A stretch of 64,000 bases of DNA from Vibrio variabilis (GCF_003263785.1 NZ_JYJK01000094.1:1-64000); one strand, 5' to 3'. Positions 45,673 to 58,867 are shown, numbered from the stretch's first letter. Numbers and translations are program-made. Notes: generated from the sequence alone by a model not told the origin.

Positions 45673-46935
45673 ATGACGAAGACCACGGATGACAATATTA
45701 TTGTCGGTCTTGATATTGGCACTGCGACCGTATCTGCGCTAGTCGGCGAGGTTTTGCCGGACGGGCAGGTAAATATCATTGGTGCAGGTTCTAGTCCTTC
45801 TCGCGGAATGGACAAAGGTGGCGTTAACGACCTTGAGTCAGTGGTTAAATCCGTACAACGTGCTGTCGATCAGGCTGAGCTGATGGCGGAATGCCAAATC
45901 AGCAGCGTGTTTATCTCTCTTTCTGGTAAGCATATTGCTAGTCGAATAGAAAAGGGCATGGGAACCATTTCTGAGGAAGAGGTGTCACAAGATGATATGG
46001 ACAGAGCGATTCATACCGCTAAATCCATAAAAATCGGTGATGAACAGCGCATTCTTCATGTGATTCCTCAGGAATTTACCATAGACTATCAAGAGGGTAT
46101 CAAAAACCCGCTTGGATTGTCTGGGGTTCGAATGGAAGTCAGTGTTCATTTGATCTCTTGCCATAACGATATGGCAAGAAACATCATAAAAGCAGTAGAA
46201 CGCTGTGGACTGAAAGTCGAACAACTGGTTTTCTCCGGCCTGGCGTCAAGTAATGCTGTTATCACCGAAGACGAGCGTGAGCTTGGGGTTTGTGTGGTTG
46301 ATATTGGCGCTGGCACTATGGATATCTCCATCTGGACTGGCGGAGCACTGAGACACACAGAGGTGTTCTCTTATGCTGGCAATGCGGTGACCAGTGATAT
46401 CGCTTTTGCTTTCGGTACACCTTTGAGTGATGCCGAGGAGATCAAAGTGAAATATGGCTGTGCACTGAGTGAACTGGTGAGTAAAGACGATACCGTGAAC
46501 GTTCCAAGCGTCGGTGGCCGTCCATCACGCAGTTTGCAGCGTCAAACATTGGCGGAAGTGATAGAACCGCGCTATACAGAGTTAATGGGACTTGTTAATC
46601 AAACCATTGATAATGTTCAAGCGAAACTCAGAGAGAGCGGTGTAAAGCACCATCTCGCAGCGGGTGTCGTCTTAACCGGCGGTGCAGCACAAATTGAAGG
46701 GGTTGTGGAGTGCGCTGAGCGTGTATTCCGTAACCAGGTTCGTGTAGGTAAGCCTTTAGAGGTGAGTGGCCTTACGGACTATGTAAAAGAGCCGTATCAT
46801 TCTACGGCCGTTGGATTACTTCATTACGCAAGAGACAGTCAGGATAATGACGACAATGATTATAACGAGCCAAAGCGTCAATCGGTGTCGACAATCTTTG
46901 GTAAGTTGCGTAATTGGATACAAAAAGAGTTTTAA
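45673..46935 (+). CDS. ftsA: Cell division protein FtsA
   Basis: Actin-like ATPase that tethers FtsZ to the membrane. 420 residues, intact. Seen: VGLDIGTATVSALVGE (phosphate 1), VVDIGAGTMDISIW (phosphate 2), VVLTGGAAQIEG (adenosine motif), and a C-terminal amphipathic helix GKLRNWIQKEF that acts as membrane anchor. 116 bases follow ftsQ, 29 precede ftsZ. Confidence 0.97.
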   Translation: MTKTTDDNIIVGLDIGTATVSALVGEVLPDGQVNIIGAGSSPSRGMDKGGVNDLESVVKSVQRAVDQAELMAECQISSVFISLSGKHIASRIEKGMGTISEEEVSQDDMDRAIHTAKSIKIGDEQRILHVIPQEFTIDYQEGIKNPLGLSGVRMEVSVHLISCHNDMARNIIKAVERCGLKVEQLVFSGLASSNAVITEDERELGVCVVDIGAGTMDISIWTGGALRHTEVFSYAGNAVTSDIAFAFGTPLSDAEEIKVKYGCALSELVSKDDTVNVPSVGGRPSRSLQRQTLAEVIEPRYTELMGLVNQTIDNVQAKLRESGVKHHLAAGVVLTGGAAQIEGVVECAERVFRNQVRVGKPLEVSGLTDYVKEPYHSTAVGLLHYARDSQDNDDNDYNEPKRQSVSTIFGKLRNWIQKEF

Positions 46936-46964
46936 CCTGAGTTGCAGGAAAACGGAGATAACAA

Positions 46965-48191
46965 ATGTTTGAACCGATGATGGAAATGTCTGACGAAGCT
47001 GTCATTAAAGTAGTGGGTGTAGGCGGTGGCGGTGGTAACGCTGTAGAACACATGGTACGTGAGTCAATCGAAGGGGTTGATTTCATTAGTGTTAATACCG
47101 ATGCTCAAGCATTACGCAAAACGAGCATCAACCACGTTATTCAAATTGGCGGCGATATCACAAAAGGCTTGGGTGCAGGTGCAAACCCTCAAGTTGGACG
47201 TGATGCAGCTCTTGAAGACAAAGAAAGAATTAAAGAAAGCATTACTGGCGCCGATATGGTGTTTATCGCAGCTGGTATGGGCGGTGGTACCGGAACCGGT
47301 GCAGCGCCAGTGATTGCTGAAGTCGCGAAAGAGTTAGGTATTCTTACAGTCGCAGTGGTCACGAAACCATTTAGCTTTGAAGGTAAGAAACGTCTCTCAT
47401 TTGCGGAGCAAGGTATTGAAGAGTTATCAAAGCACGTTGACTCTTTGATCACGATTCCAAACGAAAAGCTTCTTAAAGTATTAGGCCGTGGCGTTACGCT
47501 ACTGGAAGCGTTTGCAAGCGCAAACGACGTACTAAAGAATGCGGTTCAAGGTATCGCAGAATTGATTACTCGCCCAGGCATGATTAACGTCGACTTTGCG
47601 GACGTACGTACCGTGATGTCAGAGATGGGTCATGCAATGATGGGTAGCGGTGTTGCTAAAGGTGAAGATCGTGCAGAAGAAGCGGCAGAGATGGCAATTT
47701 CTAGCCCACTTCTAGAAGACATCGATCTAGCAGGTGCACGCGGTGTGCTTGTAAACATCACTGCGGGTCTTGATATGCGTCTAGACGAATTCGAGACCGT
47801 TGGTAACACAGTGAAAGCCTTTGCGTCTGACAATGCAACGGTTGTTATCGGTACTTCTCTAGACCCAGACATGAGCGATGAGATTCGCGTGACTGTGGTT
47901 GCAACGGGTATCGGCAACGAACGTAAGCCAGATATTACGCTAGTCGCAGGCGGTAAAGCGCCAGTGACGGCAAGTCAGCCTCAACAGCCAACTCAAGCGC
48001 CAGCTGCAAAAGTAGAGGACAAAGTGGCACAATCTTTGCCTGTAAATAATCAGGAGAAGGTTGAGGTGAACACGCCAAATACTGCAAGCTCTGCACCTGT
48101 GTCGAGCGGCAATACCAGCGCTGCACCTAAGCCTGAGAAGGAAAGTGGCTACTTAGACATTCCAGCATTTTTGCGTCGTCAGGCAGATTGA
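46965..48191 (+). CDS. ftsZ: Cell division GTPase FtsZ
   Basis: Tubulin-like GTPase that builds the Z ring. 408 residues, intact. Seen: [13 protein letters not shown] (G1), [14 protein letters not shown] (tubulin signature, about 105-118), and [11 protein letters not shown] (T7). A Gln/Pro/Ala-rich linker (about 320-390) joins the C-terminal conserved peptide [13 protein letters not shown] that binds FtsA and ZipA. Confidence 0.98.
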   Translation: MFEPMMEMSDEAVIKVVGVGGGGGNAVEHMVRESIEGVDFISVNTDAQALRKTSINHVIQIGGDITKGLGAGANPQVGRDAALEDKERIKESITGADMVFIAAGMGGGTGTGAAPVIAEVAKELGILTVAVVTKPFSFEGKKRLSFAEQGIEELSKHVDSLITIPNEKLLKVLGRGVTLLEAFASANDVLKNAVQGIAELITRPGMINVDFADVRTVMSEMGHAMMGSGVAKGEDRAEEAAEMAISSPLLEDIDLAGARGVLVNITAGLDMRLDEFETVGNTVKAFASDNATVVIGTSLDPDMSDEIRVTVVATGIGNERKPDITLVAGGKAPVTASQPQQPTQAPAAKVEDKVAQSLPVNNQEKVEVNTPNTASSAPVSSGNTSAAPKPEKESGYLDIPAFLRRQAD

Positions 48192-48289
48192 TAATCTGCG
48201 TGAATTTGACATAGCTCAAAATTCTGGTAGGATTCGCGGTTGGTTACATAATCAACCGTGATATGTAGCGTAGATTAAGAGGTTTGTAG

Positions 48290-49207
48290 ATGATCAGACA
48301 ACGTACGCTTAAAGAAATAGTGACTACTGTAGGGGTGGGTCTCCACTCTGGCCGTAAAGTAACACTAACTTTGCGTCCTGCGGCTGCGAATACTGGTGTT
48401 GTATACCGTCGTACTGACGTGAATCCGCCTGTGGATTTTCCTGCGGATCCTCTTTCTGTACGTGACACTATGTTATGTACTGCGCTTGTTAACGATGAAG
48501 GCATCCGTATTTCTACGGTAGAGCACCTCAATGCCGCTTTGGCTGGTATGGGTATCGATAACATTATCGTTGAGGTTGATGCACCTGAGATCCCAATTAT
48601 GGATGGTAGCGCAAGCCCATTCGTATACCTGCTACAACAAGCGGGTATTGAGACTCAAAATGCACCAAAACGATTCATTCGTATTAAGAAGACTGTGCGT
48701 TTTGAAGACGGTGACAAATGGGCTGAGTTCCGTCCATTTAACGGCTTCCGTATGGATTTCGAGATCGACTTTAACCATCCAGCAATTGATGCAGACGAGC
48801 AGCACTTACTGTTCGATTTCTCTTCACAAGGCTTTGTGAAAGAGATTTCTCGCGCAAGAACGTTTGGCTTCATGCGTGATATCGAATACCTGCAGTCTCA
48901 GAACCTTGCGCTTGGCGGAAGCTTTGATAATGCAATCGTACTTGATGACTACCGCATCCTAAATGAAGATGGCCTTCGTTTTGATAATGAGTTTGTGACT
49001 CATAAAGTGCTAGATGCGATCGGCGACCTTTATATGGCAGGTCATGCCATTATTGGTGAGTTTGCTGCTTACAAGTCTGGTCACGGCTTGAACAACCAAC
49101 TGCTTCGTGCGGTATTGGCTGATCAAGAAGCGTGGGAGTGGACGACCTTTGAAGAAAAAGAAGGCTCTCCAGTTGCGTTTGCAGACCCGAGCATGGTATT
49201 GGCATAA
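48290..49207 (+). CDS. lpxC: UDP-3-O-acyl-GlcNAc deacetylase LpxC
   Basis: Zinc amidase for the committed step of lipid A synthesis. 305 residues, intact. Seen: [32 protein letters not shown] (zinc His near residue 79), and [21 protein letters not shown] with further zinc ligands. Separated from ftsZ by 98 bases, it ends in a terminator. Confidence 0.97.
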   Translation: MIRQRTLKEIVTTVGVGLHSGRKVTLTLRPAAANTGVVYRRTDVNPPVDFPADPLSVRDTMLCTALVNDEGIRISTVEHLNAALAGMGIDNIIVEVDAPEIPIMDGSASPFVYLLQQAGIETQNAPKRFIRIKKTVRFEDGDKWAEFRPFNGFRMDFEIDFNHPAIDADEQHLLFDFSSQGFVKEISRARTFGFMRDIEYLQSQNLALGGSFDNAIVLDDYRILNEDGLRFDNEFVTHKVLDAIGDLYMAGHAIIGEFAAYKSGHGLNNQLLRAVLADQEAWEWTTFEEKEGSPVAFADPSMVLA

Positions 49208-49225
49208 ACCAATCCTCCTCATTGA

Positions 49226-49254
49226 GAAAAATCAGGCCTAGCGCCTGATTTTTT
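49226..49254 (+). terminator. Terminator after lpxC
   Basis: Stem AATCAGGC/GCCTGATT with a short loop, flanked by A and T runs, 18 bases past the lpxC stop. Confidence 0.85.
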
Positions 49255-49758
49255 GTATCTGTGATTTGGCTTTTTTAGTTTGCACCGCTTTCGCAAATTG
49301 AGAGTCAATTCGGTGGCAATAGCTTGCCAAGTACTTTCAGGATCGCGACGATCTCTTGCCGATCATGGGGATCTTCCCTTGATGCTTACGTCGACCTCTT
49401 CGGCGAAACACGACTATAGGCGGCGTTTGCGCAGTTTAAGTTTGCAAATTTGAGCCGCGCTATCTTTATCAAATGGCGTTCTTTTCAGCGACAATATCTT
49501 CCCTTTAGCGGTTTATTCCTCAAAACTTCCAAACACATCAAACTAATTGCGGTTAGTTTCGATAGATGCTTGGTTGTTGGGTCAAAAATTCCTTAAACTA
49601 TGTGCCATTAATTGGTATGTCTGCCTTGAATTCTAGCCGCTTGAACTCAATATCAGTTGGTATAGATTTTATCTCAGTTAGGTCGCTTGGCCTTAGTAGA
49701 GACGGAAGGCAATTTTAATAGGTCGAAATGATCTAATGGTAGAGAGAACAAAAACACA
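49255..49758. other. Unassigned 504-base gap between lpxC and secA
   Basis: No SecM-like gene, which occupies this place in E. coli, is visible. On the plus strand one frame is open from about 49309 to 49595 apart from a single TAG near 49417, but it lacks a credible start and ribosome site. Its low-complexity translation (for instance AQFKFANLSRAIFIKW) gives me a vague memory of short hypothetical peptides scattered in vibrio genomes, so an interspersed repeat is possible. The last 150 bases should hold the secA promoter, with the start region AGAGAG 5' of ATG 49759. Confidence 0.35.
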
Positions 49759-52484
49759 ATGATTACTAACCTACTGACAAAGGTCATTGGTAGTCGCAAC
49801 GACAGAACACTGCGTCGACTAAGAAAAATCGTAAAACAGATTAATAACTACGAGCCGCAGTTCGAAGCGTTGTCTGACGAAGAACTGAAAGCGAAGACGG
49901 TTGAGTTTCGTGAGCGTTTGGACAAAGGTGAAAACCTAGACCAAATCCTACCAGAAGCATTTGCCACTGTTCGTGAAGCCTCTAAGCGTGTATTCGGCAT
50001 GCGTCACTTCGATGTTCAGCTTATCGGTGGTATGGTTCTTAACTCTGGCCAAATCGCAGAGATGCGTACTGGTGAAGGTAAAACGCTAACGGCGACACTA
50101 CCTGCGTATCTTAACGCTCTACCAGGCAAAGGTGTCCACATCGTTACCGTGAACGACTACCTTGCGAAACGTGATGCGGAGACTAACCGCCACTATTCGA
50201 ATTCCTAGGCATGACCGTTGGCATCAACGTGCCAAACATGCACCCTCAAGAGAAGAAAGACGCATACCAAGCCGATATTCTGTATGGAACAAACAACGAG
50301 TTTGGCTTCGACTACCTACGTGACAACATGGCTTTTCGCGTTGAAGATCGTGTTCAGCGTGAACGTTTCTTCGCTGTTGTCGATGAAGTGGACTCAATTC
50401 TAATCGATGAAGCGCGTACACCGCTAATTATCTCTGGCCCTGCTGAAGATAGCTCTGATCTTTATACTCGCATCAATACCTTGATTCCTCACCTTGAGCA
50501 ACAAGATCAAGAAGACTCGGAAGAGTACCGCGGTGACGGTCACTACACAGTGGATGAGAAGTCTAAGCAAGTTCACCTAACTGAGACCGGTCAGGAGTTT
50601 GTTGAAGAGCTACTTATCAAAAATGGCTTGATGGAAGAGGGTGATACACTTTACTCGCCAACCAACATCAGCTTGCTGCACCACGTGAATGCAGCACTTC
50701 GTGCCCACGTTCTGTTTGAGAAAAACGTTGACTACATCGTTAACGAAGACGGCGAAGTGGTTATCGTTGATGAACACACTGGCCGTACTATGCCGGGTCG
50801 TCGTTGGTCTGAAGGCCTTCACCAAGCGGTTGAAGCAAAAGAAGGCGTTAAGATCCAAAACGAGAACCAAACGCTGGCATCGATTACCTTCCAGAACTAC
50901 TTCCGCCTATACGACAAACTGTCGGGCATGACAGGTACCGCGGATACTGAAGCATTCGAATTCCAATCTATCTACGGCCTAGAGACAGTGGTTATCCCAA
51001 CCAACAAGCCTATGGTTCGTAACGATATGCCAGATGTGGTTTATCGTACTGAGGTTGAAAAATTCAACGCCATCATTGAAGACATTAAAGAGCGCGCGGC
51101 AAAAGGTCAGCCAATCTTGGTTGGTACCGTATCGATTGAGAAATCAGAGCTACTGTCTAACGCCCTTAAGCAAGCGAAGATCAAACACAACGTACTGAAT
51201 GCGAAATTCCACGAAAGAGAAGCGGAAATCGTCGCTGAAGCAGGTACCCCAGGTGCGGTAACTATCGCGACCAACATGGCAGGCCGTGGTACCGATATCG
51301 TGTTAGGTGGTAGCTGGCAAGCGAAGGTTGAGCAACTAGACAACCCATCACAAGAGCAAATTGATGCGATCAAGGCGGAATGGAAGGTGGTTCATGACCA
51401 AGTGCTAGAAGCAGGTGGTCTACACATCATTGGTACTGAGCGTCACGAATCTCGTCGTATCGATAACCAGCTTCGTGGTCGTTCTGGTCGTCAGGGTGAT
51501 GCGGGTTCTTCACGCTTCTACCTATCGATGGAAGACCAACTACTGCGTATCTTTACTTCTGATCGTATGGCAAGCCTAATCCAAAGTGGTATGGATGAGG
51601 GCGAAGCGATTGAAAGTAAGATGTTGTCTCGCTCAATTGAAAAAGCACAGCGTAAAGTAGAAGGTCGTAACTTCGACATCCGTAAACAGCTTCTTGAATT
51701 CGATGACGTGGCGAACGACCAACGCAAAGTGGTTTACGAGCTGCGTGATGAGCTGATGACCGCTGAAGACATCAGCGAAATGCTTGAGCAAAACCGCAGT
51801 GATGTGTTCACGTCTGTTATTGATGAATACATTCCACCACAATCGCTTGAAGATATGTGGGACATCGAGGGTCTGCAAGAACGTCTTAAGAATGACTTTG
51901 ACCTTGATCTGCCGATCAAGTCTTGGTTGGAAGAAGACGACAAGCTCTACGAAGAAGCGCTTCGTGAGAAGATCTTGGATACTGCAGTAACGGTTTACCA
52001 GCAGAAAGAAGAGACGGTTGGCGCGCAAGTACTGCGTAACTTCGAGAAATCAGTGATGCTACAAACGCTAGACACGCTTTGGAAAGAGCACCTAGCGGCG
52101 ATGGATCACTTACGTCAAGGTATCCACCTACGTGGCTATGCCCAGAAGAACCCGAAACAGGAGTACAAGCGTGAGTCGTTTGAACTGTTCGAGCAACTGC
52201 TAGATTCTCTGAAATTCGACGTGATCACCATTCTTTCTAAAGTACGCGTACAGCAGCAAGAAGAAGTGGAGCGTATGGAAGCTCAGCGCCAAGCTCAAGC
52301 GGAAGCAGCAGCGGCAAAAGCGCAAGCACAACACGCGAATGCTGAGAATCAACTCGCTGATAACGCAGAGCAAGATGGTTCACAACAACCTATGGTACGT
52401 GAAGAGCGTAAAGTAGGCCGTAACGAACCATGCCCATGTGGAAGTGGTAAGAAGTACAAGCAATGTCATGGTAAGATCAACTAA
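49759..52484 (+). CDS. secA: Preprotein translocase ATPase SecA (one break)
   Basis: Motor that drives unfolded preproteins through SecYEG. About 908 residues after repair. Seen: [15 protein letters not shown] (Walker A, about 100), [16 protein letters not shown] (DEAD-type Walker B), [25 protein letters not shown], a Gln/Ala-rich linker, and the C-terminal zinc tail [14 protein letters not shown] for SecB and lipid binding. The break near 50190 ([13 protein letters not shown]) is one lost C. Confidence 0.97.
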
Positions 52485-52502
52485 GCCATGATGCTGAAAA
52501 TC

Positions 52503-52530
52503 AAGAGTCGCACTATGCGGCTCTTTTTTT
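52503..52530 (+). terminator. Terminator after secA
   Basis: Imperfect stem AAGAGTCG/GCGGCTCT followed by a T7 run, 18 bases past the secA stop. Confidence 0.8.
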
Positions 52531-52587
52531 ATGCCCCGCACCGCACAAGCAGGTAAACTAAGAACAAATAGTAATGAGGAAAGTAAA

Positions 52588-52986
52588 GTGAAACGCATCC
52601 ACATCGTTGCCGCGATCATTTTCAATCAAGATAAGTCTCAAATCTACATTACCAAAAGACCGGACAATCTGCATAAAGGCGGTTTTTGGGAGTTTCCTGG
52701 CGGTAAAGTTGAAGCCGGAGAAACCATCAGTGAGGCCATCACTCGTGAGCTGTACGAAGAGATTGATATCACAGTGACCGAGCAAACCGTGTTTGAGCAT
52801 CTGCTGTACGACTATCCAGAGAAATCTTTGGAGTTTGACTTTATTTCGGTCACTGCCTTCGAGGGTACGCCATTTGGAAAAGAAGGGCAGGAAGGTCGAT
52901 GGGTAACCATCGGTGAGCTGGCTGACTACGCTTTCCCAGAAGCCAACGTACCGGTGTTGAATAAAGTGATAGAAAAATTCAGCTAA
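52588..52986 (+). CDS. mutT: 8-oxo-dGTP diphosphatase MutT
   Basis: Nudix hydrolase that removes 8-oxo-dGTP from the nucleotide pool and prevents A:T to C:G transversions. The GTG at 52588 (VKRIHIVAAIIFNQDKSQIY) gives 132 residues (E. coli 129), with GAGGAAAG upstream; an upstream ATG would add 19 residues lacking similarity. The Nudix box GGKVEAGETISEAITRELYE continues into EIDI, fitting the GX5EX7REUXEE pattern closely. Position next to secA is conserved. Confidence 0.93.
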   Translation: MKRIHIVAAIIFNQDKSQIYITKRPDNLHKGGFWEFPGGKVEAGETISEAITRELYEEIDITVTEQTVFEHLLYDYPEKSLEFDFISVTAFEGTPFGKEGQEGRWVTIGELADYAFPEANVPVLNKVIEKFS

Positions 52987-53050
52987 ATCCTCATAGGTGC
53001 TAGCAGCCCCAAGGGCTTTACGTTACATTGGTAGCAATAAGTAACGGTAG

Positions 53051-53887
<837 letters not shown>

Positions 53888-53915
53888 AAAAAAGCGCCAG
53901 TTTGGCGCTTTTTTT
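53888..53915 (+). terminator. Terminator after dapB
   Basis: Stem AAGCGCCA/TGGCGCTT with a three-base loop between A6 and T7 runs, beginning at the base after the stop codon. Confidence 0.88.
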
Positions 53916-54430
53916 ATACCCAAAGTTGACTCAAGGATTCACTGCAAGAAATACATAAATATTCTAGGAATGATAGCCTGGGTCACTAAAAGCGCTTTTC
54001 CCTTCAGTTTCTATGAATGGATGGAAAGTGTACTGAAATTGAGCTTTTTACCTGTTGTTATGGGGCTTTTTTGTTGCTTTTCAATTTAAACCCCTATTTT
54101 TGTATGTTTTGTCTGTTTGGCTATCGTTTGCGCAAATAGTTGTTGCAAATTTTGTAGTGTGACGGTGAGTTTCTGTGTCGAAAAACTATGCTTGCCGTTA
54201 ACTGATTGAATTTTTCTTTGTAAATGTTCATTTTTGGCGGTTTAAAACAAAAAATTCGCCAGTGACTATAAAATTTGAATTTATTTTTCCGTGCTTGTTG
54301 ACACAAATCTCGGCATCATTAGAATACCGCCAATTTGTCTGAACTACCTGAAACCGCTTATTTATGGCGAAGAGGAAGGCAGATTTGCAATTTAATTTAA
54401 AATTTATGCATTTTTATTCTGGAGGTTGTC
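53916..54430 (+). promoter_or_regulatory. carAB upstream regulatory region
   Basis: A 515-base AT-rich gap. A near-consensus promoter, TTGACA (54298-54303) and TAGAAT (54320-54325) with a 16-base spacer, should start transcription near 54332. A PurR-box-like site lies at 54118-54133 on the minus strand (GCAAACG core, about 8 of 11 fixed positions). Two ARG-box-like 18-mers at 54384-54401 and 54405-54422 have the usual 3-base spacing, but each has two or three mismatches in an AT-rich context. A 39-codon frame at 53970-54089 ends in a hydrophobic stretch and may be chance. Confidence 0.45.
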
Positions 54431-55570
54431 TTGAGTAAATCAGCACTGTTAGTCCTAGAAGATGGGACAGTGTTCCGCGGTGTTTCCATTGGAGCAGATG
54501 GTTTATCCGTTGGTGAAGTTGTTTTTAATACCTCGATGACGGGGTACCAAGAAATCCTCACTGATCCTTCCTATTCTCAACAGATTGTCACTCTTACTTA
54601 CCCTCATATTGGCAATACTGGTACTAATAAAGAAGACGAAGAGTCTTCAGCAATCCACGCACAAGGCCTTGTGATCCGCGATCTTCCTCTTATCGCTTCT
54701 AACTTCCGTAATGAACAGTCACTTTCAGACTACCTTAAGTCTCAAAACATCGTTGGTATCGCAGATATCGATACGCGTAAGCTGACTCGTCTTCTACGTG
54801 AAAAAGGTGCACAAAACGGCTGTATCGTTGCTGGTGATAACCTAGACGAAGCGCTAGCGCTGGCGAAAGCAAAAGAGTTCCCAGGTTTGAAAGGTATGGA
54901 CCTTGCGAAAGAAGTAACAACGCAAGAAACGTATCAATGGAAGCAGGGTTCGTGGACACTTGAGGGTGGCCTTCCTGAAGCGAAAGACGACAGCGAGCTG
55001 CCATATCACGTTGTTGCTTACGACTTCGGTGCAAAACGCAACATCCTACGCATGCTTGTAGACCGCGGCTGCCGCCTAACAGTGGTTCCTGCGCAAACTT
55101 CTGCTGAAGACGTGCTTGCACTTAACCCAGATGGCGTATTCCTATCAAACGGCCCTGGTGACCCAGCGCCATGTACTTACGCTATCGAAGCAACAAAAGT
55201 ATTCCTAGACAAAGGCCTACCAATCTTCGGTATCTGCCTTGGTCACCAAATCTTGGCTCTAGCGTCTGGTGCGCAAACAGTGAAGATGAAGTTTGGCCAC
55301 CACGGTGCAAACCACCCAGTTAAAGACCTAGACCGTGACGTAGTAATGATTACTTCACAGAACCACGGCTTTGCTGCGGATGAAGAGACGCTTCCAGAGA
55401 ACCTACGTGCAACGCACAAATCTCTGTTCGACGGCACACTTCAAGGTATCCACCGTACAGATAAGCCAGCGTTCAGCTTCCAGGGTCACCCTGAAGCGAG
55501 CCCAGGTCCACACGATGCAGCGCCATTGTTTGACCACTTCATCGACCTAATTAAAGAACATAAAGCGTAA
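54431..55570 (+). CDS. carA: Carbamoyl-phosphate synthase small subunit
   Basis: Glutamine amidotransferase subunit that feeds ammonia to CarB for arginine and pyrimidine synthesis. The TTG at 54431 ([17 protein letters not shown]) follows GGAGG by five bases; 379 residues, intact. Seen: [28 protein letters not shown] (catalytic Cys) and [11 protein letters not shown] (His/Glu of the triad). It is 16 bases from carB. Confidence 0.97.
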   Translation: MSKSALLVLEDGTVFRGVSIGADGLSVGEVVFNTSMTGYQEILTDPSYSQQIVTLTYPHIGNTGTNKEDEESSAIHAQGLVIRDLPLIASNFRNEQSLSDYLKSQNIVGIADIDTRKLTRLLREKGAQNGCIVAGDNLDEALALAKAKEFPGLKGMDLAKEVTTQETYQWKQGSWTLEGGLPEAKDDSELPYHVVAYDFGAKRNILRMLVDRGCRLTVVPAQTSAEDVLALNPDGVFLSNGPGDPAPCTYAIEATKVFLDKGLPIFGICLGHQILALASGAQTVKMKFGHHGANHPVKDLDRDVVMITSQNHGFAADEETLPENLRATHKSLFDGTLQGIHRTDKPAFSFQGHPEASPGPHDAAPLFDHFIDLIKEHKA

Positions 55571-55586
55571 TTCGGAGTAGTTGAGA

Positions 55587-58500
55587 ATGCCAAAACGTAC
55601 TGACTTAAAAAGTATTCTAATTCTTGGTGCTGGCCCAATCGTTATCGGTCAGGCTTGTGAGTTTGACTACTCAGGTGCTCAAGCGTGTAAAGCACTGCGC
55701 GAAGAAGGTTACCGAGTTATTCTTGTGAACTCGAACCCTGCAACTATCATGACAGACCCAGACATGGCAGATGCGACTTACATCGAGCCTATCCAGTGGG
55801 AAGTGGTTCGCAACATCATCGAGAAAGAGCGTCCAGATGCAGTACTGCCTACTATGGGTGGTCAAACAGCACTTAACTGTGCTCTAGACCTAGAAAAACA
55901 CGGCGTACTAGCTGAGTTCGGCGTAGAGATGATCGGTGCAACGGCTGACGCTATCGATAAAGCAGAAGACCGTTCTCGCTTCGATAAAGCGATGAAGTCA
56001 ATCGGCCTAGAGTGTCCACGTGCTGACACGGCTAAGTCCATGGAAGAAGCGTACGCGGTTCTTGATATGGTTGGCTTCCCTTGTATCATTCGCCCTTCTT
56101 TCACTATGGGTGGTACCGGTGGTGGTATCGCGTATAACAAAGAAGAGTTCGAAGAGATCTGTCGTCGCGGTCTAGACCTTTCTCCAACTAACGAGCTGCT
56201 TATCGATGAGTCGCTAATCGGTTGGAAAGAGTACGAGATGGAAGTGGTTCGTGACAAAGCGGACAACTGTATCATCGTTTGTGCGATTGAAAACTTCGAC
56301 CCAATGGGTATCCACACTGGTGACTCAATCACAGTGGCGCCAGCGCAAACGCTGACGGACAAAGAATACCAATTGATGCGTAACGCTTCTCTAGCGGTAC
56401 TGCGTGAAATCGGTGTAGAAACAGGTGGTTCAAACGTTCAGTTTGGTATCAACCCGAAAGATGGCCGTATGGTTATCATCGAGATGAACCCACGTGTATC
56501 TCGCTCTTCTGCTCTAGCATCTAAAGCAACAGGTTTCCCAATCGCGAAGATTGCAGCGAAGCTAGCAGTTGGCTTTACTCTAGACGAGCTAATGAACGAC
56601 ATCACGGGCGGCGCAACACCAGCATCGTTTGAACCAACAATCGACTACGTTGTGACTAAGATCCCTCGCTTCAACTTCGAGAAGTTCGCGGGCGCTAACG
56701 ACCGTCTAACGACTCAGATGAAGTCAGTTGGTGAGGTAATGGCCATTGGTCGTAACCAACAAGAATCTCTACAAAAAGCACTTCGTGGCCTAGAAGTTGG
56801 CGCGAACGGCTTTGACGAGATGGTTGACCTAGACTCTCCAGACGCACTATCTAAAATTCGTCACGAGCTGAAAGAAGCCGGTGCGGAGCGTATCTGGTAC
56901 ATCGCAGACGCATTCCGTGCAGGTCTGTCTGTGGATGGTGTATTCAACCTAACGCAAATCGACCGTTGGTTCCTAGTTCAAATCGAAGAGATTGTGAAAC
57001 TAGAGAACGAAGTAAAAGCAGGCGGTTTTGCGGGTCTTACTGAAGACGTGCTTCGCAAGATGAAGCGCAAAGGCTTCGCGGATGCTCGACTATCGACTCT
57101 ACTAGGTGTGTCTGAAAGCGAAATCCGTCGTCTACGTGACCAGTACGAGATTCACCCTGTTTACAAGCGAGTTGATACATGTGCAGCAGAATTCTCATCT
57201 GACACAGCTTACATGTACTCATCTTACGATGAAGAGTGTGAAGCGCAGCCAACAGACAAAGACAAAATCATGGTTCTGGGCGGTGGTCCTAACCGTATCG
57301 GCCAAGGTATCGAATTTGACTACTGTTGTGTACACGCATCTCTCGCACTGCGTGAAGACGGTTACGAAACCATCATGGTTAACTGTAACCCAGAGACAGT
57401 ATCAACGGACTACGACACGTCAGACCGTCTGTACTTCGAACCAGTAACGCTTGAAGATGTACTATCAATCGTACGCGTTGAGAAGCCAAAAGGCGTTATC
57501 GTTCAGTACGGTGGTCAAACGCCTCTGAAACTAGCTCGTGCTCTTGAAGCAGCAGGCGTGCCAATCATTGGTACTAGCCCAGACGCTATCGACCGTGCAG
57601 AAGACCGTGAGCGCTTCCAAGTTGCTGTAGACCGTCTAGGCCTACTACAACCAGAAAACGCAACAGTAACCACGCTTGAGCAGGCGGTTGATAAGTCTCG
57701 TGAAATCGGCTTCCCACTGGTTGTACGTCCTTCATACGTACTGGGTGGTCGTGCGATGGAAATCGTATACGACGAGCAAGACCTACGTCGCTACTTCAAC
57801 GAAGCAGTAAGTGTGTCTAACGAATCACCAGTACTTCTAGATAGCTTCCTTGACGATGCAGTTGAAGTGGATATCGACGCTATCTGTGACGGCGAGCGTG
57901 TGGTTATCGGTGGTATCATGGAGCACATCGAGCAGGCAGGTGTTCACTCAGGTGACTCAGCATGTTCACTTCCGGCTTACACACTAAGCGCAGAAATCCA
58001 AGATGTGATGCGTGAGCAAGTTGAGAAGCTAGCGTTCGAGTTGGGTGTACGCGGTCTAATGAACACTCAGTTTGCGGTTAAGAACAACAAGGTTTACCTA
58101 ATCGAAGTAAACCCACGTGCAGCTCGTACTGTACCGTTTGTTTCTAAAGCAACAGGTGCACCGCTTGCGAAAATCGCAGCGCGCGTAATGGCAGGTCAAT
58201 CTTTAGAGTCTCAAGGCTTTACCAAAGAGATCATCCCACCATACTACTCTGTGAAAGAAGTCGTATTGCCGTTCAACAAGTTCCCAGGTGTTGACCCACT
58301 ACTAGGCCCAGAAATGCGCTCTACTGGTGAAGTTATGGGTGTTGGCGCAACGTTCGCAGAAGCTTACTCGAAAGCAGAACTAGGTTGTGGCAATGTTTAC
58401 CCAGAAGGCGGCCGCGCACTACTGTCTGTTCGCGAAGGCGACAAGCAGCGTGTTGTTGACCTAGCCTCTAAGCTAACTAAGCTTGGTTACCAGCTAGATG

Positions 58501-58811
58501 CAACACACGGTACAGCGGTAATCTTGGGTGAAGCGGGCATTAACCCTCGCCTTGTGAACAAGGTGCACGAAGGTCGTCCACACATCCTAGACCGCATCAA
58601 GAACAACGAGTACACCTACATCGTGAACACGACTGCCGGTCGTCAATCGATTGAAGACTCAAAAGTTCTACGTCGCGGCGCTCTGGCTGAGAAAGTGAAC
58701 TACACAACAACGCTAAACGCAGCGTTCGCTACGTGTATGGCTCACACTGCTGATGCGAAAGTATCAGTAACGTCAGTACAAGAGCTGCACGAGCAGATCA
58801 AAAACGTGTAA
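55587..58811 (+). CDS. carB: Carbamoyl-phosphate synthase large subunit
   Basis: ATP-dependent synthase with two homologous ATP-grasp halves that make and phosphorylate carbamate, plus a C-terminal allosteric domain. ATG 55587 ([18 protein letters not shown]) gives 1074 residues; a TTG six bases upstream is an alternative. Seen: [17 protein letters not shown] and its repeat [17 protein letters not shown] near 565, [10 protein letters not shown] and [18 protein letters not shown]. The frame is intact over 3.2 kb. Confidence 0.98.
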   Translation: MPKRTDLKSILILGAGPIVIGQACEFDYSGAQACKALREEGYRVILVNSNPATIMTDPDMADATYIEPIQWEVVRNIIEKERPDAVLPTMGGQTALNCALDLEKHGVLAEFGVEMIGATADAIDKAEDRSRFDKAMKSIGLECPRADTAKSMEEAYAVLDMVGFPCIIRPSFTMGGTGGGIAYNKEEFEEICRRGLDLSPTNELLIDESLIGWKEYEMEVVRDKADNCIIVCAIENFDPMGIHTGDSITVAPAQTLTDKEYQLMRNASLAVLREIGVETGGSNVQFGINPKDGRMVIIEMNPRVSRSSALASKATGFPIAKIAAKLAVGFTLDELMNDITGGATPASFEPTIDYVVTKIPRFNFEKFAGANDRLTTQMKSVGEVMAIGRNQQESLQKALRGLEVGANGFDEMVDLDSPDALSKIRHELKEAGAERIWYIADAFRAGLSVDGVFNLTQIDRWFLVQIEEIVKLENEVKAGGFAGLTEDVLRKMKRKGFADARLSTLLGVSESEIRRLRDQYEIHPVYKRVDTCAAEFSSDTAYMYSSYDEECEAQPTDKDKIMVLGGGPNRIGQGIEFDYCCVHASLALREDGYETIMVNCNPETVSTDYDTSDRLYFEPVTLEDVLSIVRVEKPKGVIVQYGGQTPLKLARALEAAGVPIIGTSPDAIDRAEDRERFQVAVDRLGLLQPENATVTTLEQAVDKSREIGFPLVVRPSYVLGGRAMEIVYDEQDLRRYFNEAVSVSNESPVLLDSFLDDAVEVDIDAICDGERVVIGGIMEHIEQAGVHSGDSACSLPAYTLSAEIQDVMREQVEKLAFELGVRGLMNTQFAVKNNKVYLIEVNPRAARTVPFVSKATGAPLAKIAARVMAGQSLESQGFTKEIIPPYYSVKEVVLPFNKFPGVDPLLGPEMRSTGEVMGVGATFAEAYSKAELGCGNVYPEGGRALLSVREGDKQRVVDLASKLTKLGYQLDATHGTAVILGEAGINPRLVNKVHEGRPHILDRIKNNEYTYIVNTTAGRQSIEDSKVLRRGALAEKVNYTTTLNAAFATCMAHTADAKVSVTSVQELHEQIKNV

Positions 58812-58867
58812 TCGCGTAACACAATAAGAATAGAGAGGTGAGTTATCACCTCCTAGACAACCTCATT

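Noticed and set aside
49255..49758. A dciA (DUF721) or secM gene between lpxC and secA
   Set aside because: No start, ribosome site or family motif was found on either strand, even allowing for one-base errors.
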